DNA of 64,000 nt, taken from DASQUK01 sp963717085 (lineage in GTDB: Bacteria > Actinomycetota > Acidimicrobiia > Acidimicrobiales > VFJN01). The stretch lies in the NCBI GenBank assembly GCA_963717085.1, contig CAVQVM010000004.1:1-64000 (forward strand), in the 5' to 3' direction. The translations under genes were made by a program, and so were the position numbers. The notes below the pieces were generated by a model. That model did not search any database. It had not been told where the DNA came from and saw only the letters and a list, made by a program, of their open reading frames with translations. This document shows positions 1 to 8,679 of this stretch, piece by piece. Positions within the stretch are counted from its first letter, which is position 1. Each line of letters starts with the position of its first letter.

Positions 1-1847
1 CAGAAGTTGCTGACGACCGCGGTGAAGACCTTGTCGATGCTGGTGGGATCCGACGAGTCGTACACCGCCGCCGATGTGGCCTCGGCGATCTGGCGCAGGG
101 TGGGCAGGTCGGCGTCGTCGCCGTAGGCGATGGGGAAGACCCGCACCGGCCGGCTGGCCTGGCCCTCGCCACCCGCCTGGAGCGTGTCGATGAGCTCGGT
201 GAGCTGATCGCGATCGTCGGCGGAGTCGTCGTCCTGGTTGCGGCCGTCGGAGAGCAGCACGACGGCGTTGATCCGTGCCGGGTCGTAGGCGGCGACCGCC
301 TCCTCGTAGGTCCGCTGCGTCACCGCGTACAGCGGCGTGTTGTTGGTCGGCACCAGGTCGCGGATCTGGTTGGCCAGCTGCTCTCGCACGCCGCCGACCC
401 GGGAGGTCGGTACCAGCTCCAGCACCTCCTGGTCGCCTTGGTCGCCCAGCTCGGTCGAGAAGATCGACAGGCCGACCTGGTCGTCCTCCTTGAACTCCTC
501 GAGGGCGGTGATGGCGGCCTCCTTGGCCAGGTCGAGCTTGGTGGCGCCCGTCTCCGGATCGCCCGGGTCGCCCATCGAACCCGACACGTCGATGACGATC
601 TGGACCCGAGCCGACTTTCGCTGGGTCGCCCAGTCGTCGAGCAGGCGGGCCAACACCTCGGGCTCGGGCACGTCGAGCAGCGTCTGCGGCGTGGCGGGGT
701 TGACGCCGTTGGCCTCGCTGATCGGCGCCGCCACCGGCACGTCATCGATGCCGGGCCGGAAGCCGTACTCGAGCACCCGTTCCTGGTTCTCCGGCGTCTG
801 CACGTAGTCGACGAACGCCGCGGCCGCCTCCCGCTGCTGGGCGTCCACCCACTCGGCGTCCAGCACCATCAGCGGGTTGTCGCTGTAGACGGTGCCCTCC
901 TCCGGATAGATGGCGACGAGCGGCACCCGGGGCTCACGCGGCTCTTCGCCCTGGTCGAGGATCCCGTCGGGGTTGCCCGAGTTGTAGTCGATCAGCGACT
1001 TCTCCTCGACGGCGACCGCCGACACGTATTGGTAGGGGTTGCCGCGCTGGTCCGCCCGGTACCAGTTGTTGAGGAACGTGAGCGTGGTGTCGCCGTAGTG
1101 CACGACGGCCGACTCGACGCCACTGGCGAAGCTCCCGACCGCCGGGTCGGCGAGGTCTTCGAGTGACAGCCCACTGGTCTTGCCGGTGGCGGCGTAGGCC
1201 TGGGCGATGAGCGCCGACAGCCCGCTGGTGGAGAAGTTCGGGTTGGTCTTGCCGAGCCGGAATGCACCCCACTCCGGGTGGCCCCGGGAGCTCCAACCGG
1301 CGCCGTCGCGGGCCAGGGCGAGCACGTCGGCCCAGCCGAGGGGCGTGTCGGGCCAGCCGAGCGCCTGGGCCATGGGCCGGGGCATGGCGATGACCAGCGG
1401 CGTGAGCATGAAGCTGGCGGCGTCGCTGGGCGCCATCGCCGGCTGCCCGGCCTCGGACAGGTGCTGGTTGAGCACCTGCCCCCAGGTCGAGGCCGCGGGC
1501 GACCAGATGACCGGCCGGGGGCCCTCGACGGACTCGTCCCAGCCGTTGGCCAGCAGCTGCTCGGCGGCACCCGATGATTTGTTCTGCACCCGCACGAAGG
1601 CGCAGTCGTCGTTGGCCAGCCTGGCGGCATCGGATTCGTTGAAGCTCTCGGCCAGGTCGCCGAGCAGTTCGAGCTTCTCGGGGGAGCTGGCGACGTCTAC
1701 GGCCACGCAGTCGCCGGGATCTGCGAGCGCCTCGGCGTCGCCGTCTCCGCCCCCGTCGTCGTCGCCCGAGCAGGCTGTGGCGGCGATCAGGCCAACCACC
1801 AGCGCCGCCGCCCACCTCGCCCCGACGCGTCGGGTCCTTCGCCTCAT
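1..1847 (-). CDS. VWA-domain, solute-binding-like lipoprotein (3' end outside window)
   Basis: The gene starts at ATG 1847 and is still open at base 1, so at least 615 residues are present and the C terminus is missing. The N terminus has a basic stretch, a hydrophobic segment and a lipobox-like ATAC followed by an acidic linker, so it is probably an exported lipoprotein. Residues of roughly 40-390 resemble a periplasmic solute-binding fold. From about residue 418 a von Willebrand A domain follows, with the metal-site motif DVSGSMGD and later LLSDGRNQDDD. The start overlaps the stop of the upstream gene (ATGA), so the two are probably translationally coupled. The ligand is unknown. Close pairing with an AAA+ ATPase gene suggests that gene works on, or with, the VWA protein; that is inference. 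Confidence 0.85.
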   Translation of the reverse strand, partial: MRRRTRRVGARWAAALVVGLIAATACSGDDDGGGDGDAEALADPGDCVAVDVASSPEKLELLGDLAESFNESDAARLANDDCAFVRVQNKSSGAAEQLLANGWDESVEGPRPVIWSPAASTWGQVLNQHLSEAGQPAMAPSDAASFMLTPLVIAMPRPMAQALGWPDTPLGWADVLALARDGAGWSSRGHPEWGAFRLGKTNPNFSTSGLSALIAQAYAATGKTSGLSLEDLADPAVGSFASGVESAVVHYGDTTLTFLNNWYRADQRGNPYQYVSAVAVEEKSLIDYNSGNPDGILDQGEEPREPRVPLVAIYPEEGTVYSDNPLMVLDAEWVDAQQREAAAAFVDYVQTPENQERVLEYGFRPGIDDVPVAAPISEANGVNPATPQTLLDVPEPEVLARLLDDWATQRKSARVQIVIDVSGSMGDPGDPETGATKLDLAKEAAITALEEFKEDDQVGLSIFSTELGDQGDQEVLELVPTSRVGGVREQLANQIRDLVPTNNTPLYAVTQRTYEEAVAAYDPARINAVVLLSDGRNQDDDSADDRDQLTELIDTLQAGGEGQASRPVRVFPIAYGDDADLPTLRQIAEATSAAVYDSSDPTSIDKVFTAVVSNF

Positions 1848-2863
1848 CCCGTCACCTCGTTCCACCGGGCCAGTAGCGCACCCAGCACACCACCGTCCGG
1901 GAGGGAGTCGTCGGCCGGCAGGTCCAGCCCGCCGTCGACCCCTGCGACCTGGGGCTCCCCGTCGACCCGCCAGCCGGATTCGCCCAGGACCCGGCGAAGG
2001 TCGTCGTTGCTGGCGATGTCGCCCGCAGCTCCCTCAGCGCCGCCGATCGGGGTGGCCACCAGGTCGGCCGTCGCCACGGGCGCAGGGTAGATCACGCGCA
2101 CGCCGTCCCGGCCGGCGGCATCCAGTGCGTCGACCTCGAGCGCCCCGACCGCGCTGAACTGGCCCGGCCCCCGGGTGAGCATCTCGTTCACCACGTCGGC
2201 GGCGGCCGCGTCGGACTGGGCCGCCAGGGCACCGAGCCATCCGGAGAACTCGCCGTCGAGGTCGTTGGCGGCGTAGTCGGCGGTGCCGAAGTATCCCGAC
2301 GCGGCTCCGCCGAGCACGACGAGGCCGGTGGCGGCGTCGGGGTCGGTCAGGCCGACGTTCACGCGCCCCCAGGCGCTCTCGCCGCCGACCGTGTCCCAGG
2401 TACGGTCGGCGGCGTCACCCACGCAGCGCCATTCGAGGGGCCCGCCGCACGCGCCCGCCTCGAGGGCCGCGGCCCGGTCGTCCCACATCACCAACACGAC
2501 CGGGGACCGCCCGATCACCGCGGTGGGTTCTCCCACCAGCGCAGGGGCGCCGGCCCGCTCCCGCGCGTCACCGACCACCTCCGCCCACGGTGCCGGGGCC
2601 AACCACACGTCGACGGCGGCCTCGTCGGCGTCCGCAGCGCTCGCCAGCCGCTCTGCGGTGACCGACGCAGCCTCCACTCGCACGGTCACGTCGTCCTCCA
2701 GCTCGGCGCAGGCATCGGCCAGCTCCGGGGGGCACACCAGGGTGGTGCCGCTCCCGGCCGAGGTGCCTCCGGCGCTGTCGCCGTCGTCGTCGATGGCGTC
2801 GCGGGTGAGGATCGCCGCCACGATCAACCCGACCGCGGCGGCGAGGGCGGCGACCGCCTTCAC
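1844..2863 (-). CDS. Membrane-anchored solute-binding-like protein
   Basis: A protein of 339 residues that starts at GTG 2863, which overlaps the TGA of the AAA+ gene; its own TGA overlaps the ATG of the VWA gene. The first 20 residues form one hydrophobic segment with no clear lipobox, followed by an acidic, Gly/Ser-rich linker, so it is likely anchored in the membrane and faces outward. The rest looks like a bacterial extracellular solute-binding protein, similar in style to the N-terminal half of the downstream VWA protein. I see no permease gene nearby, so transport is not implied. A regulatory or sensory role within the AAA/VWA set is possible but unproven. Confidence 0.75.
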   Translation of the reverse strand: MKAVAALAAAVGLIVAAILTRDAIDDDGDSAGGTSAGSGTTLVCPPELADACAELEDDVTVRVEAASVTAERLASAADADEAAVDVWLAPAPWAEVVGDARERAGAPALVGEPTAVIGRSPVVLVMWDDRAAALEAGACGGPLEWRCVGDAADRTWDTVGGESAWGRVNVGLTDPDAATGLVVLGGAASGYFGTADYAANDLDGEFSGWLGALAAQSDAAAADVVNEMLTRGPGQFSAVGALEVDALDAAGRDGVRVIYPAPVATADLVATPIGGAEGAAGDIASNDDLRRVLGESGWRVDGEPQVAGVDGGLDLPADDSLPDGGVLGALLARWNEVTG

Positions 2864-4317
2864 GCCGGGGCCCTCCGCGGCGATCCGGGGGTGGTCGCGG
2901 CGATGCGTTCCGCCGCGGGAATGTCGGCGGCGGTGAGCGTGGTGAGCTCCTCGTCGCTTGGCGATTCCCCGGCCACCAGCCGGGTCGCCTGGTTGGCCAC
3001 CGCCGCCTCGAACAGGTTCCGCGCCAGCCGGCCGTTGCCGAACCCGGCGTCTCGGGGTTGGGCGGCAAACCAGTCCAGCACAGCCTGGCGCCCGCCGTCG
3101 TCGAGCTGGTAGCGGCCCTCGCCGCCGATCGCCTCGAAGATCGCCAGCAGCTCCTCGTCGCTGTAGTCGGGGAAGTGGATCGTGCGTGGAAAGCGCGAGC
3201 GCATGCCCGGGTTGGCATCCACGAGCGCTGCCATCTCCTCCGGGTAGCCGGCCAGGATCACCACGAGCCGCTCGCGGCGGTCCTCGACCAGCTTGACGAT
3301 CATGTCGATCGCCTCGCGGCCGAAGTCGTTCTCGCCGCCCCGGGTCAGGCTGTAGGCCTCGTCGATGAGCAGGACGCCCTCGTCCGCGCGGTCGAACGCG
3401 GCCACCACGCGGCCGGCGGTCTGGCCCACGAACCCCGCCACCAGGATCGACCGATCGGTCTCCACCAAGTGGCCGCGCTGCACCACGCCCAGGGTGCGGT
3501 AGATCTGCGCCAACAGGCGCGCCACGGTCGTCTTTCCCGTCCCCGGATTGCCCGTGAAGATCAGGTGACGGCTGGCCTCGAGCACCGGGAGGTCGCGCTC
3601 GCGGCGAATCTGTTGCACGCGCAGCAGGTTGGCGACGAGGTGGACCTCGTGCTTCACCTCGCGCAGGCCGATGAGGGCGTCGAGCTCGGTCAGCAGTTCG
3701 TCGAGGGGCCGGGCCGGGGGCAGGGCGGCGCCGGCGTCGGTCGACGGGACCTCGGCTGCGGCGGCGATGGTCGAAGCCGGCGCGGCGGGCGCCCCGGCCT
3801 GGCCGGCGCCGACCCGGGCGGTGTCCAGCGTGCGCTGCACCATGGCGCGGAAGCGTTCGACCGCGTCGAGCTCGGTGCGCGACGGCAGCAGGTCGAGGGA
3901 GGCGACGGCGTGGCCGATCTGGGACCCTCGCCGGGCGTAGAGGCCGGTCCGTCCGCCGCCGTCGCGGGCGTCCGACCGCACCAGGATGTCGAGGAGCGTC
4001 GAGGGTTGCTCGAGGTACGAGCGACTGCCCGCGACCAGCGCGGCGTCGCGCAGCGCCCGCGGTGTGGCCTGGGCGAGGCCGGACTTCATTCGAGGGCCGA
4101 AAGCTCCGATCAGCCCCCACAGCTCGTCGTCGGTGTGGAGCCCGTCGGCGTCGATGAACCCACAGGAGAGGTTGTACGCATCGACCACCACGTAGGAGCG
4201 GAGGCCGGACATGTCGATCCGGGCCACGCTGCTGGCCAGCGCCTCGACCTCGGGTACGAGATCGGTGACGAAGGCGGACACGGCCTCGTCCAGGGCGGCC
4301 GAGGTGGGTGGGTTCAC
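2860..4317 (-). CDS. AAA+ ATPase, CbbX/SpoVK/EccA-like
   Basis: A protein of 485 residues from GTG 4317, which overlaps the stop of the acetyltransferase gene. Residues 1-190 form an all-alpha-looking N-terminal region of unknown role, followed by an Ala/Pro-rich linker. The ATPase core has Walker A GNPGTGKTT near residue 256, Walker B VLLIDEAYSL near 312, and the conserved AGYPEEM and NPGMRSRFP segments typical of the CbxX/CfqX class. Family members remodel protein complexes (Rubisco activase CbbX, type VII secretion EccA). Here the partners are probably the two downstream exported proteins encoded in the same overlapping gene chain. No type VII secretion genes are visible, so an EccA role is not supported. 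Confidence 0.88.
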   Translation of the reverse strand: MNPPTSAALDEAVSAFVTDLVPEVEALASSVARIDMSGLRSYVVVDAYNLSCGFIDADGLHTDDELWGLIGAFGPRMKSGLAQATPRALRDAALVAGSRSYLEQPSTLLDILVRSDARDGGGRTGLYARRGSQIGHAVASLDLLPSRTELDAVERFRAMVQRTLDTARVGAGQAGAPAAPASTIAAAAEVPSTDAGAALPPARPLDELLTELDALIGLREVKHEVHLVANLLRVQQIRRERDLPVLEASRHLIFTGNPGTGKTTVARLLAQIYRTLGVVQRGHLVETDRSILVAGFVGQTAGRVVAAFDRADEGVLLIDEAYSLTRGGENDFGREAIDMIVKLVEDRRERLVVILAGYPEEMAALVDANPGMRSRFPRTIHFPDYSDEELLAIFEAIGGEGRYQLDDGGRQAVLDWFAAQPRDAGFGNGRLARNLFEAAVANQATRLVAGESPSDEELTTLTAADIPAAERIAATTPGSPRRAPA

Positions 4318-4901
4318 CGGGGGTTGCGCCACATCGGCCACACCGGGGGACCGGACGGCAGGTCGATCTGACCGGTCACGCCGAAGCCGAAGCGCTCGTA
4401 GTAGGGGACGTTCGTCGGCTTCGACGACTCGAGGTAGGCACCGAGCCCCTCGCGGTCGCAACGCTCGAGCACCGGATCGACCAGCGCCGTGCCCACGCCC
4501 CTGCCCTGGTGCGGTGGATCGGTGCCGAGCACCGCCAGGTACCAGTGGTGCTCGCGGGGATGGGCTCGATCGATGAGATCGAGGGCCTTCGCCGCCCGGA
4601 GGATCCGCGGGCCGACGGCAGTCAGGATCACGGGGGCGGAGCGCACCAGCTGCGGCCACGTCGCCCGCCACAAGCCCGGGGGATCCCAGAAGGCCACCCC
4701 GGCATGGTCCCCGCTCGTCAGCACCTGGCCGCGGCGGCCGTGGCGGCGCGCCTCGAAGGCGAAGTAGCGCCGCAGGCGCCGGTGGCGGGCGATGGGCCGC
4801 GCGCCGAACAGCCAGGTCATGACCGGGTCGTCGTGGAAGGCACGGGCCAGGGTGCTCGCCAGCGAGCGGACGTCGCCATCGGTGGCCTGCCGCGCCTCCA
4901 T
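4314..4901 (-). CDS. GNAT family N-acetyltransferase
   Basis: A protein of 195 residues from ATG 4901. It has the GNAT acetyl-CoA loop PHQGRGVGTAL near residue 133 and the C-terminal pattern NVPYYERFGFGVTG, where the family carries a helix and strand close to the thioester. An N-terminal segment with AFHDDPVMTWLF is typical of the GNAT subgroup annotated as puromycin-type acetyltransferases, but the substrate cannot be read from the sequence. It is the first gene of the minus-strand chain that continues into the AAA+ gene with a GTGA overlap. Its link to that system may be only transcriptional. Confidence 0.85.
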   Translation of the reverse strand: MEARQATDGDVRSLASTLARAFHDDPVMTWLFGARPIARHRRLRRYFAFEARRHGRRGQVLTSGDHAGVAFWDPPGLWRATWPQLVRSAPVILTAVGPRILRAAKALDLIDRAHPREHHWYLAVLGTDPPHQGRGVGTALVDPVLERCDREGLGAYLESSKPTNVPYYERFGFGVTGQIDLPSGPPVWPMWRNPR

Positions 4902-4992
4902 ACGACGCTGAGCCTGCCACGCAGCCGTCGTGGGCGGCGATGTTGCGCCACTTCTGTGTCAACCGAGGATGCCGGACAAGCGTCTGTAGGGG

Positions 4993-5637
4993 ATGATGAC
5001 GGTGATGAGCGTCCCGCCAGGCGGGGTCGGACGGCGTAGCTTCCTGCGAGGCAGCAGGGGGAACCGACCGACGGCCGACCTCCAGACCCGGGTCGTAGAG
5101 ATCGACGCCCTCGCCCCCGGCGTTGGTCGCCGGACCCGCCGCGACGCCGAGCCGCTGGAACTGCTGCACCGTGAGCACTACGCATCGCTCGTGCGCCTGG
5201 CGTCGCTGGTGCTGGGCGACGTCGGACTCTCCGAACAGGTGGTCCAGGACGCCTTCGTGAAGCTGCACCTCCGCTGGGGTGGACTGCGCCAGCTCGATCG
5301 GGCGCCCGCCTACCTCCGCAGCTGCGTCCTGAACGGGGCCCGGTCGCAGCTCCGTCGCCAGAAGGTGCGCGACCGTCACGACGCCCGGCGCACCGTCGCT
5401 CCCGCCGCCGGTACGCCGGAGGCGTCGGCCGTGGCCGCCGCCGAGCACGACCGGGTCGTGGCCGCCCTCCGGCGCCTGCCCGAGCGCCAGCGCGAGGCGC
5501 TGGCGCTGCGCTACTTCCTCGACCTACCCGAGGCCGAGATCGCCGCCGCCATGGGCGTGTCGGCGGGTTCGGTGAAGACTCATGTACACCGAGGCCTGGC
5601 CGCGCTTGCCCAGCTTCTCGGGGAGAAGGACCAGTGA
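4993..5637 (+). CDS. ECF RNA polymerase sigma factor (SigE-like)
   Basis: A protein of 214 residues with sigma region 2 at about 50-115 (EQVVQDAFVKLHLRW) and region 4 at about 150-205 (LPERQREALALRYFLDLPEAEIAAAMGVSAGSVKTHVHRGLA). Regions 1 and 3 are absent, as in group 4 (ECF) factors. Three ATG codons are possible at 4993, 4996 and 5008; the first is used here. The stop overlaps the GTG of the next gene, so the two are co-translated. In this arrangement the second gene is usually the regulator or effector of the sigma factor. The divergent acetyltransferase gene starts 91 bases upstream, so both promoters lie in that gap. Confidence 0.92.
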   Translation: MMTVMSVPPGGVGRRSFLRGSRGNRPTADLQTRVVEIDALAPGVGRRTRRDAEPLELLHREHYASLVRLASLVLGDVGLSEQVVQDAFVKLHLRWGGLRQLDRAPAYLRSCVLNGARSQLRRQKVRDRHDARRTVAPAAGTPEASAVAAAEHDRVVAALRRLPERQREALALRYFLDLPEAEIAAAMGVSAGSVKTHVHRGLAALAQLLGEKDQ

Positions 5638-7154
5638 GCGAGCACACCGAGCTCGAGGACCGCCTTCGCACCGCCGTGCACGCACATGCCGCCGGTGTGG
5701 AGGCAGACGACCGCAGCCTGGATACGATCCGCACCCGCGTCCGGGCCGCCAAGCACCGCCGGCGGGCGATCGTCGCGGGCGCGGGCATCGCCGCCGCCGT
5801 GGCCGTGGCGGTCGCCGTGCCTCGGCTGAACGACCAAGGTGACATCAAGACCATCGACAATCCTGGCCCGACCACGATCACCGAGCCCCCGTCGACCACG
5901 ACCCCACCGGACCAATCCGCGCAGTCGTCAACCACGGTTCCGGCTTCGCAGGTCGACGCCGACCAGGTGCTCTGGCCCGACCCGGCCGGCGAGCTGACCA
6001 CCGACCCGCTCGACGCGGTGCGGGGCTTCCTCGGCCAGCAACTGGACATCTCGGACCCTCCGCTCTCGCCGTTCCGCGAGACGGAGCCCGACGCCGGCGA
6101 AGTCGACGTCCACGCCCGGGGCGAGACGGGACCGAGGCTCGATCGGGTCGCGAGCACCGTGACCCTGCGACGCCTGGACGGCGAGCACTGGTTCGTCACC
6201 ACTGCCGTCTCCGACGACCTCGAGGTCGGCTCGCCCGAGCCGCTCGACACGGTGTCCTCCCCGTTCACCGTCTCCGGCCGGGCCCGCGGCTTCGAGGGGA
6301 CCGTCAACGTCCGGGTGCTCGCCAGGTTCGACGGCGGAGGGGTCGAGTCCGACCTGGCCACAGGGTCGGGCGGCGGCGGCGAGAGCCTCGAGCCCTTCTC
6401 CGCCGAGGTGTCGTTCGTGGCGACCGGCACGGAGCGGGGGGTCCTGTACGCGCAGACCGACAGCGGGGTGCCGAACGGCATACCGAGCTTCACGGCGTTC
6501 CCCGTGCAGCTCTCGGAGGGGGCACCCGACAACGCGAACGGCGACGCCGGCGCCGAGTTGGGGTATCCGCCGCTCTGGCCCTTCAGCTCGCAGGCCGAGG
6601 CCGATGCCTGGCGGCGACAGTACGCGGCCCAGGGCACCCAGCCCTGGCACCTCGACGCCGACGCCACGGCACTGGCGTTCACGACCGGGTATCTCGGGTT
6701 CGGGGAGATCAACCAGGTCGTCGGCCGCGATGTGCGCGACCGCGATGCCTGGGTCAGCGTGGGCTACGACGCGGGTTCGGGCCCGTCGACCGCCGCGGTC
6801 GTCCACCTGGTGCGGTACGGCTCCGGTGACGACGCCCCCTGGGAGGTCGTCGGCACCCGCGATACCGACCTGACCCTGGAGACGCCCAGCTATGGGTCGC
6901 AGGTGTCGTCGACGGTCACGGTCGGCGGCCGGATCACGGGCGTCGACGAGAACCTGCGAGTCCAGGTGCGCCAGGCATCCTCGGAGGCTCCCATCGGCGA
7001 GGCGTGCTGCCTTCCCGCCGGCGGCGAGGACGCACCGTGGCAGACGACGGTCTCGTTCTCGGGTGCGACTGCGCCGGCGCTCACGATCGTGGTGTCGACC
7101 GGCGGGCACATCCAGGGCGTGGAGCGCTTCGCCATCACCGCGGTCCGGCCCTAG
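5634..7154 (+). CDS. Membrane-anchored protein with Gmad2-type domains, partner of the ECF sigma factor
   Basis: A protein of 506 residues starting at GTG 5634 inside the sigma gene stop. Residues 1-40 are charged and look cytoplasmic, residues 43-60 form one membrane segment (AIVAGAGIAAAVAVAVAV), and the rest is outside the membrane after a Thr/Pro-rich linker. Two segments, about 200-300 and 415-506, share the pattern SPFTVSGRARGFEGTVNVRV / SSTVTVGGRITGVDENLRV that is typical of Gmad2 immunoglobulin-like domains. The short cytoplasmic tail and the coupling to the sigma gene fit an anti-sigma role, but I see no zinc anti-sigma motif (HxxxCxxC). The external ligand is unknown. Confidence 0.75.
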   Translation: MSEHTELEDRLRTAVHAHAAGVEADDRSLDTIRTRVRAAKHRRRAIVAGAGIAAAVAVAVAVPRLNDQGDIKTIDNPGPTTITEPPSTTTPPDQSAQSSTTVPASQVDADQVLWPDPAGELTTDPLDAVRGFLGQQLDISDPPLSPFRETEPDAGEVDVHARGETGPRLDRVASTVTLRRLDGEHWFVTTAVSDDLEVGSPEPLDTVSSPFTVSGRARGFEGTVNVRVLARFDGGGVESDLATGSGGGGESLEPFSAEVSFVATGTERGVLYAQTDSGVPNGIPSFTAFPVQLSEGAPDNANGDAGAELGYPPLWPFSSQAEADAWRRQYAAQGTQPWHLDADATALAFTTGYLGFGEINQVVGRDVRDRDAWVSVGYDAGSGPSTAAVVHLVRYGSGDDAPWEVVGTRDTDLTLETPSYGSQVSSTVTVGGRITGVDENLRVQVRQASSEAPIGEACCLPAGGEDAPWQTTVSFSGATAPALTIVVSTGGHIQGVERFAITAVRP

Positions 7155-7201
7155 CCGTCCCTGAGCCCACGGACCGGCGGCTACGGGCGGGGGCCCGCCC
7201 G

Positions 7202-7207
7202 TAGCAT
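7202..7207 (+). promoter_or_regulatory. -10 element TAGCAT of proA, leaderless-type
   Basis: TAGCAT ends eight bases before ATG 7216, a spacing that puts the transcript start at or next to the A of the start codon. There is no Shine-Dalgarno in the few bases between. The same TAGCNT box recurs before several other genes in this window. Confidence 0.55.
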
Positions 7208-7215
7208 GTGTGTCC

Positions 7216-7327
7216 ATGAGCGAGCGTCCCATGGGGCGAGAGAGCGAGCCCGGCCCGAGCGGCCGTGGGAGCGGAGAAACAACGCGTCGGAGCCCGAGCG
7301 GCCCGGCCGAAGGCCAAGAGCGGGGAA
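7216..7327 (+). repeat. Interspersed hairpin repeat family A, copy A1 (5' end of proA)
   Basis: Built of modules in which a GAGCG motif, a short hairpin and a second AGAGCG motif follow each other. The last module reads GCCCGAGCGGCCC, then stem GGCC with loop GAA and stem GGCC (7305-7315), then AAGAGCGG. It begins at the start codon of proA and is read in frame as the ProA N-terminal tail. See copies at 36881, 38959, 55910 and 62747. Confidence 0.85.
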
Positions 7328-8577
7328 CATGGTCCGCGATACCCGACCTGGGGCGCCGCGCTCGCGCCGCCAGCCGGCCGCTGGCCACCGCCTCCACTGC
7401 CGCCAAGGACGCCGCCCTGCTCGCCGCCGCCGACCTGCTCGTCGAGCGGGCGGACGACCTCGTGGCTGCCAACGCCGCCGACGTCGAGCGTGAGCGGGCC
7501 GCCGGCGTGGGGGCCACGGTGGTCGACCGCCTGCGACTGACCCGGGCCCGGATCGACGGCATGGCCGGCGGCCTGCGACAGGTGGCGGCGCTGCCCGACC
7601 CCGTGGGCGAGATCACGCAGGGCTGGGTCCGGCCCAACGGGCTCCGGATCCGCAAGGTACGTGTGCCCCTTGGGGTGGTGGCGATCATCTACGAGAACCG
7701 GCCCAACGTCACCAGCGATGCCTTCGGGCTGTGCCTCAAGTCCGGCAACGCTGCCTTCCTCCGGGGCTCGTCGGGGGCGATCCGATCGAACGTCGCCATC
7801 GCCGGCGTGTTGCGCGAGGCGCTGGCCAAGGCCGAACTCCCGGAGGACGCTGTGGTCCTGGTCGAGGACACGTCCCGCGACGCCGCCGTCGAGTTCATGC
7901 GGCAGCGTGACACGGTGGACTGCCTGATCCCGCGGGGCGGACCGTCGCTGATCCGCTCGATCCTGGAGAACGCCACCGTGCCCTACGTGATCGACGGCGA
8001 CGGCAACTGCCACGTGTACGTCGACGCCCGCGCCGACCTGGCCATGGCCGCCGACATCGTGGTCAACGCCAAGACCCAGCGGCCGTCGGTCTGCAATGCC
8101 GCCGAGACCCTGCTCGTGCACGAGGCCGTGGCCGGCGAGTTCCTGCCCCGGGTGGCGGCGCAGCTCGAGGGCGTCGAGCTGGTGGGCGACGACGCCACCC
8201 GGCGCGCGCTCGGCGCCCACCGCGTCGGCAGTGCGACCGAGGACGACTGGGCCCACGAGTTCCTGGCGCTGAAGCTGGCGGTGCGTGTCGTCCCCTCCCT
8301 GGACGGCGCACTCGATCACATCGCCCGCTACGGCAGCGGCCACAGCGAGGCGATCGTCACGGGCGACCTGGGAGCGGCCGAGCGCTTCACGCAGGAGGTC
8401 GACGCGGCGGCCGTCCTGGTCAACGCGTCGACCCGGTTCGTCGACGGCGAGGAGTTCGGCTTCGGGGCCGAGATCGGCATCTCGACGCAGAAGCTGCACG
8501 CTCGGGGCCCCATGGGGCTGCGCGAGCTCACGACCGAGAAGTACGTCGTCCACGGCGACGGCCAGACGCGAGGCTGA
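7216..8577 (+). CDS. proA: Glutamate-5-semialdehyde dehydrogenase (gamma-glutamyl phosphate reductase)
   Basis: Second step of proline synthesis: NADPH-dependent reduction of gamma-glutamyl phosphate. The core from about residue 46 shows the family hallmarks PLGVVAIIYENRPNVTSDA, CLKSGNAAFLRG, the catalytic cysteine in RPSVCNAAETLL near residue 293, and GPMGLRELTTEKYVVHG at the end. The first about 38 residues are not part of the family; they are encoded by interspersed repeat family A, read in frame. ATG 7216 is chosen because a TAGCAT box sits eight bases upstream; GTG 7210 in the same frame is an alternative. No in-frame ATG lies between the repeat and the core, so the repeat appears to be translated. 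No proB is nearby. Confidence 0.95.
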   Translation: MSERPMGRESEPGPSGRGSGETTRRSPSGPAEGQERGTWSAIPDLGRRARAASRPLATASTAAKDAALLAAADLLVERADDLVAANAADVERERAAGVGATVVDRLRLTRARIDGMAGGLRQVAALPDPVGEITQGWVRPNGLRIRKVRVPLGVVAIIYENRPNVTSDAFGLCLKSGNAAFLRGSSGAIRSNVAIAGVLREALAKAELPEDAVVLVEDTSRDAAVEFMRQRDTVDCLIPRGGPSLIRSILENATVPYVIDGDGNCHVYVDARADLAMAADIVVNAKTQRPSVCNAAETLLVHEAVAGEFLPRVAAQLEGVELVGDDATRRALGAHRVGSATEDDWAHEFLALKLAVRVVPSLDGALDHIARYGSGHSEAIVTGDLGAAERFTQEVDAAAVLVNASTRFVDGEEFGFGAEIGISTQKLHARGPMGLRELTTEKYVVHGDGQTRG

Positions 8578-8582
8578 AGTGC

Positions 8583-8670
8583 GAGCGAAGCGAGCGCTGC
8601 AGGCCGACGGCGCGAGCGCCTTACGGTTGCGTGACGGCGATGGGTGTGGGGCGCAGCCCCACCGGAGAGG
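8583..8670 (+). repeat. Hairpin cluster, repeat family C (copy C1)
   Basis: Between proA and the oxidoreductase gene lie GCGAGCGAAGCGAGCG, a hairpin GGCGC-GA-GCGCC, TTACGGTTGCG, and a second hairpin with arms GGGGC and GCCCC around GCA, extended outward by GGTG and CACC. The latter ends at the Shine-Dalgarno GGAGAGG of the next gene. A shorter inverted relative lies at about 61600-61645. The relationship between the two is moderate and partly judged by eye. Confidence 0.5.
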
Positions 8671-8679
8671 CTGATCCAC

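Noticed and set aside
2860..4317. EccA of a type VII secretion system
   Set aside because: The ATPase class is the same, but no EccB-E, mycosin or WXG100 gene is present.
2860..5448. Long minus-strand ORF of 862 residues covering the AAA+ and acetyltransferase genes
   Set aside because: Only the part after GTG 4317 is the real ATPase; the first part is another frame of the acetyltransferase and sigma genes, which are conserved in their own frames.
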